Of a stretch of 64,000 bases of DNA, positions 62,388 through 64,000 are shown one piece after another (position 1 is the stretch's first letter; each line of letters starts with the position of its first letter). The notes beneath the pieces were generated by a model. That model worked only from the letters and a program-made list of their open reading frames with translations. It searched no databases and was not told the origin of the DNA. The stretch is from Prunus persica. Its lineage: Eukaryota > Streptophyta > Magnoliopsida > Rosales > Rosaceae. The translations under genes were made by a program, and so were the position numbers. The DNA is taken from NCBI RefSeq assembly GCF_000346465.2, contig NC_034015.1:18337510-18401509 (forward strand). Direction: 5' to 3'.

Positions 62388-62631
62388 GAGCCATAGTTGC
62401 TGGATCTTGGTGTGTTTCAAAGCTTTTTTGGTTTGAAAGGTGAGATGGTTTTGAAAGGTGTATATTTTGATATATACTTGATTTGCTTGGTGTCCGAAAC
62501 AAGCTGAGGGAAAAGCTATTTATAGTGGTTGCATGAGTGGGTCTGGTCATATTATATGATGTAACATGTGAATGTGAAATTGATTTTGAGATCAAAGGAT
62601 TTGCTAGGGTAAAAGATAGTGACCAATATTT

Positions 62632-63426
62632 CTCTCTCTATCTCAGCCGTTGATTAAGTTTCCGTAATTGTGTTTTTAATAAATCGATGGTCCATACGGC
62701 GAAGCTCATTTGAAAATATATTTTTTTGTAATGATTATGGGTAAATTAAATTAAATAGGTAGAAGTAAACACACAAAGATTTATATGCACTCAACAAATC
62801 ACGTGGATGGTTTTTTGGGGTGTTTGGGTTGGGTGGTTTTTCCCTTTTGTTTTTGTCTTTAGTTTGACCAAAAGAGATAAGGTTTTCCAAATGTTGTGTC
62901 TTGATTGTGTTCCATCAAATTCAACCTTCCATAAACAGCTCTAAAAAATTAGGTGAAGTGCTTCTGCCAACCAAGCTATGTTGCGTCTTGTTTGTGTTCC
63001 ATCATCAACCTCTACAAATTAGGTTTGATGCTGTTCAACTGCGTCTAGCATTTACCTTTTGTCATTTGTGTTTGTGATTTTGCCGGTTTAAGAATAGTTA
63101 TTATTTTCTTATTAATTTTTAGAATTTGGAATATTTTCAGGGCCGATAGCAATGAAGATGGAAGAATCACAAGGGAAGGAGTGCAAGAGATAAAATAAAA
63201 TAAAAATTGTTGACTACAGGAAACTAATAAAATCCCATCTAACATTTGCTTTTTTAGCAAGTTATTTATTCCTCTCCTTGATCCAAAAAAAAACAAAAAA
63301 CAAAAAAAAAAGTTATTTATTCCTCACAAAGCCAAATAAATGTTGCTTTCATTCAATTGTTACAGCTTATAATGCTCAGTGCTTCATTACTAATGGACGA
63401 ACAAGATCCTGAAAACCTCTATTTAC
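62632..63426 (+). pseudogene. RBOHE fragment (intron 2 to exon 4 copy)
   Basis: Parallels 52997-53765 of the intact RBOHE throughout: CTCTCTCTATCTCAGCCGTT opens both intron stretches, exon 3 (GGCCGATAGCAATGAAGATG) is at 63142-63189 and exon 4 begins at about 63366. Lesions: the exon 3 donor reads AT where the intact gene has GT, giving a stop soon after. Exon 4 has lost 48 bp between two GCTTC repeats, and similarity ends after GATCCTGAAAACCTC. It is a processed-free genomic copy, since the intron is present. Confidence 0.92.
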
Positions 63427-63481
63427 AAAAAAAGATGTGAGTAAAAAAATCCCGAGTACAGCCGCCCGGTCATACTATTTT

Positions 63482-63530
63482 TTAATAAAAACTTTTGTAT
63501 AGCCGATCGGCTATATTCTTTTTATTAAAA
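63482..63530. repeat. palindrome between the two pseudogene fragments
   Basis: TATAGCCGATCGGCTATA at 63498-63515 is an 18-bp perfect palindrome. It extends as an imperfect stem (TTAATAAAAACTTTT on the left, TTCTTTTTATTAA on the right). Related strings lie close by (TACAGCCGCCCGGTCATAC at 63457, GTATAGCC at 63549). Probably a small foldback element at the deletion junction between the copied RBOHE and PrxQ pieces. Confidence 0.6.
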
Positions 63531-63592
63531 AAAAGGCGCGTATATACTGTATAGCCTTGGGTGAATTGATTTGCTTGCTTGGTTTTTATACA

Positions 63593-64000
63593 TTTTCTAG
63601 TATGGAAAAGCTTGAAGTACATTGGTAAATTTGCTTGGTTTGTTGGAGGACATCATCACATTCAGCCTTGGGTGAGTTGATTGCAAATCGTGCTTGAAGT
63701 TGATTATGTAGTTTTAAATTTATGTGGGCTTTTGCAAAGAAATACAAACTTCCGTCCACATTACTAAGCGAGCAGGGTAATAAGGTGAGGAAATGGGGAG
63801 TGCCATCAGATCTGTTTGGGACATTGCCTGGCAGACAGATGCAACAACCAGTTACAACCTCAGAAGCATATACTGATGAAACTCTCAAACTCCTTCAAAG
63901 CCTTTAAGGCTCTCCTTTTTTTTTCATCCCTGTGTCCATTATCTCCACCGGATATGGTTAGCAAGTGGTTATTTTTGTATATTTCAAAGCCAGTTGAGAT
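63593..64000 (+). pseudogene. PrxQ fragment (intron 3, exon 4 and 3' UTR copy)
   Basis: Matches 59246-59870 of the intact PrxQ: intron 3 (TCTAGTATGGAA), exon 4 ([35 protein letters not shown]) and the 3' UTR to the window edge. Lesions: acceptor AG is GG at about 63726-63730, one codon (Glu) is lost in VRKEWG, and about 44 bp are missing after PGRQ, shifting the frame before DETLKLLQSL. Exons 1-3 with the active-site cysteines are absent. May continue past the window. Confidence 0.93.

Larger units (their letters stand above)
60353..62395 (-). pseudogene. flavin-containing monooxygenase (FMO1-like), broken
   Basis: Pieces of a plant FMO in gene order on the minus strand. (1) 62395: ATG and MAPIVSKLGIL, then a frameshift one base short inside the first GxGxxG (the next frame reads GAGVHGLAAAKRLAHH). 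(2) 62190-62262: DTVSDLLKDKKVVVVGYKKSAIDLALE, the NADPH-binding region. (3) A 724-bp hAT-type element splits this exon; its end, ECAEANQ plus donor, resumes at 61427-61449. (4) The following central exon or exons are missing. (5) 60782 to about 60935: DGIEFDDNTKIKADVVFATGYDG ... TTFYR. (6) Last exon 60353-60695: GTIHPLIPNMAFVGY to SEDYLKKQ. The acceptor of (6) reads CG, not AG. An inverted copy of the start lies at 62269-62304. Intact relatives such as FMO1 act in N-hydroxypipecolate immunity; this copy cannot make a functional enzyme. Confidence 0.9.

Noticed and set aside
1..64000. tRNA genes, rRNA, CRISPR arrays, conserved miRNA precursors (miR156, 159, 160, 164, 166, 167, 172, 396 and others)
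   Set aside because: Looked for by eye on both strands; none recognised. CRISPR arrays are not expected in a plant nuclear genome.

Overview
This is a 64 kb piece of a flowering-plant nuclear genome. Genes are split by short AT-rich introns with GT-AG borders, families are plant-specific, and intergenic DNA carries microsatellites and small non-autonomous transposons. Protein flavour suggests a woody eudicot, perhaps Rosaceae (Prunus-like), but that is an impression, not a test. For the multi-exon genes the splice model was built by hand and summed to an open frame ending at the expected family C-terminus.

Layout. 0.4-0.8 kb: a possible broken small cysteine-rich peptide gene (-). 1.4-7.7 kb: NACK2/TETRASPORE-type kinesin (-), 14 coding exons. 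14.0-18.6 kb: sucrose synthase (+) with a leader intron. 19.7-21.5 kb: type I pectin methylesterase (+). 22.2-29.3 kb: very large protein joining an alpha/beta-hydrolase domain to a CPBP (CAAX-protease-like) membrane domain (-). 33.7 kb: SAUR76-78-type gene (+). 41.4-43.5 kb: type II, PPME1-like pectin methylesterase (+). 44.8-45.5 kb: SAUR with a repeat-bearing insert (-). 52.2-56.6 kb: NADPH oxidase RBOHE (+). 56.9-57.7 kb: small membrane protein (-). 58.5-59.8 kb: chloroplast peroxiredoxin Q (+). 60.4-62.4 kb: wrecked flavin monooxygenase (-). 62.6-64.0 kb: decayed second copies of RBOHE and PrxQ pieces, in the order and orientation of the intact genes. About half the window (7.7-13.9, 29.5-33.6, 34.1-41.3, 46.6-52.2 kb) is gene-poor.

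Functionally these are ordinary neighbours, not an operon. Themes recur: wall growth (two PMEs, two SAURs, sucrose synthase supplying UDP-glucose), redox (RBOHE making superoxide, PrxQ removing peroxide, an FMO relic) and cell division (NACK2). No undescribed multi-gene system was found. The most unusual material is the right end (52-64 kb), where a tandem segmental duplication has decayed beside an FMO locus broken by a hAT-type insertion, a head-to-head inverted duplication of its start, a frameshift and a lost splice acceptor. Two intact genes also have odd protein chemistry: the hydrolase/CPBP fusion appears to lack key catalytic residues in both domains, and the kinesin lacks a conserved neck segment.
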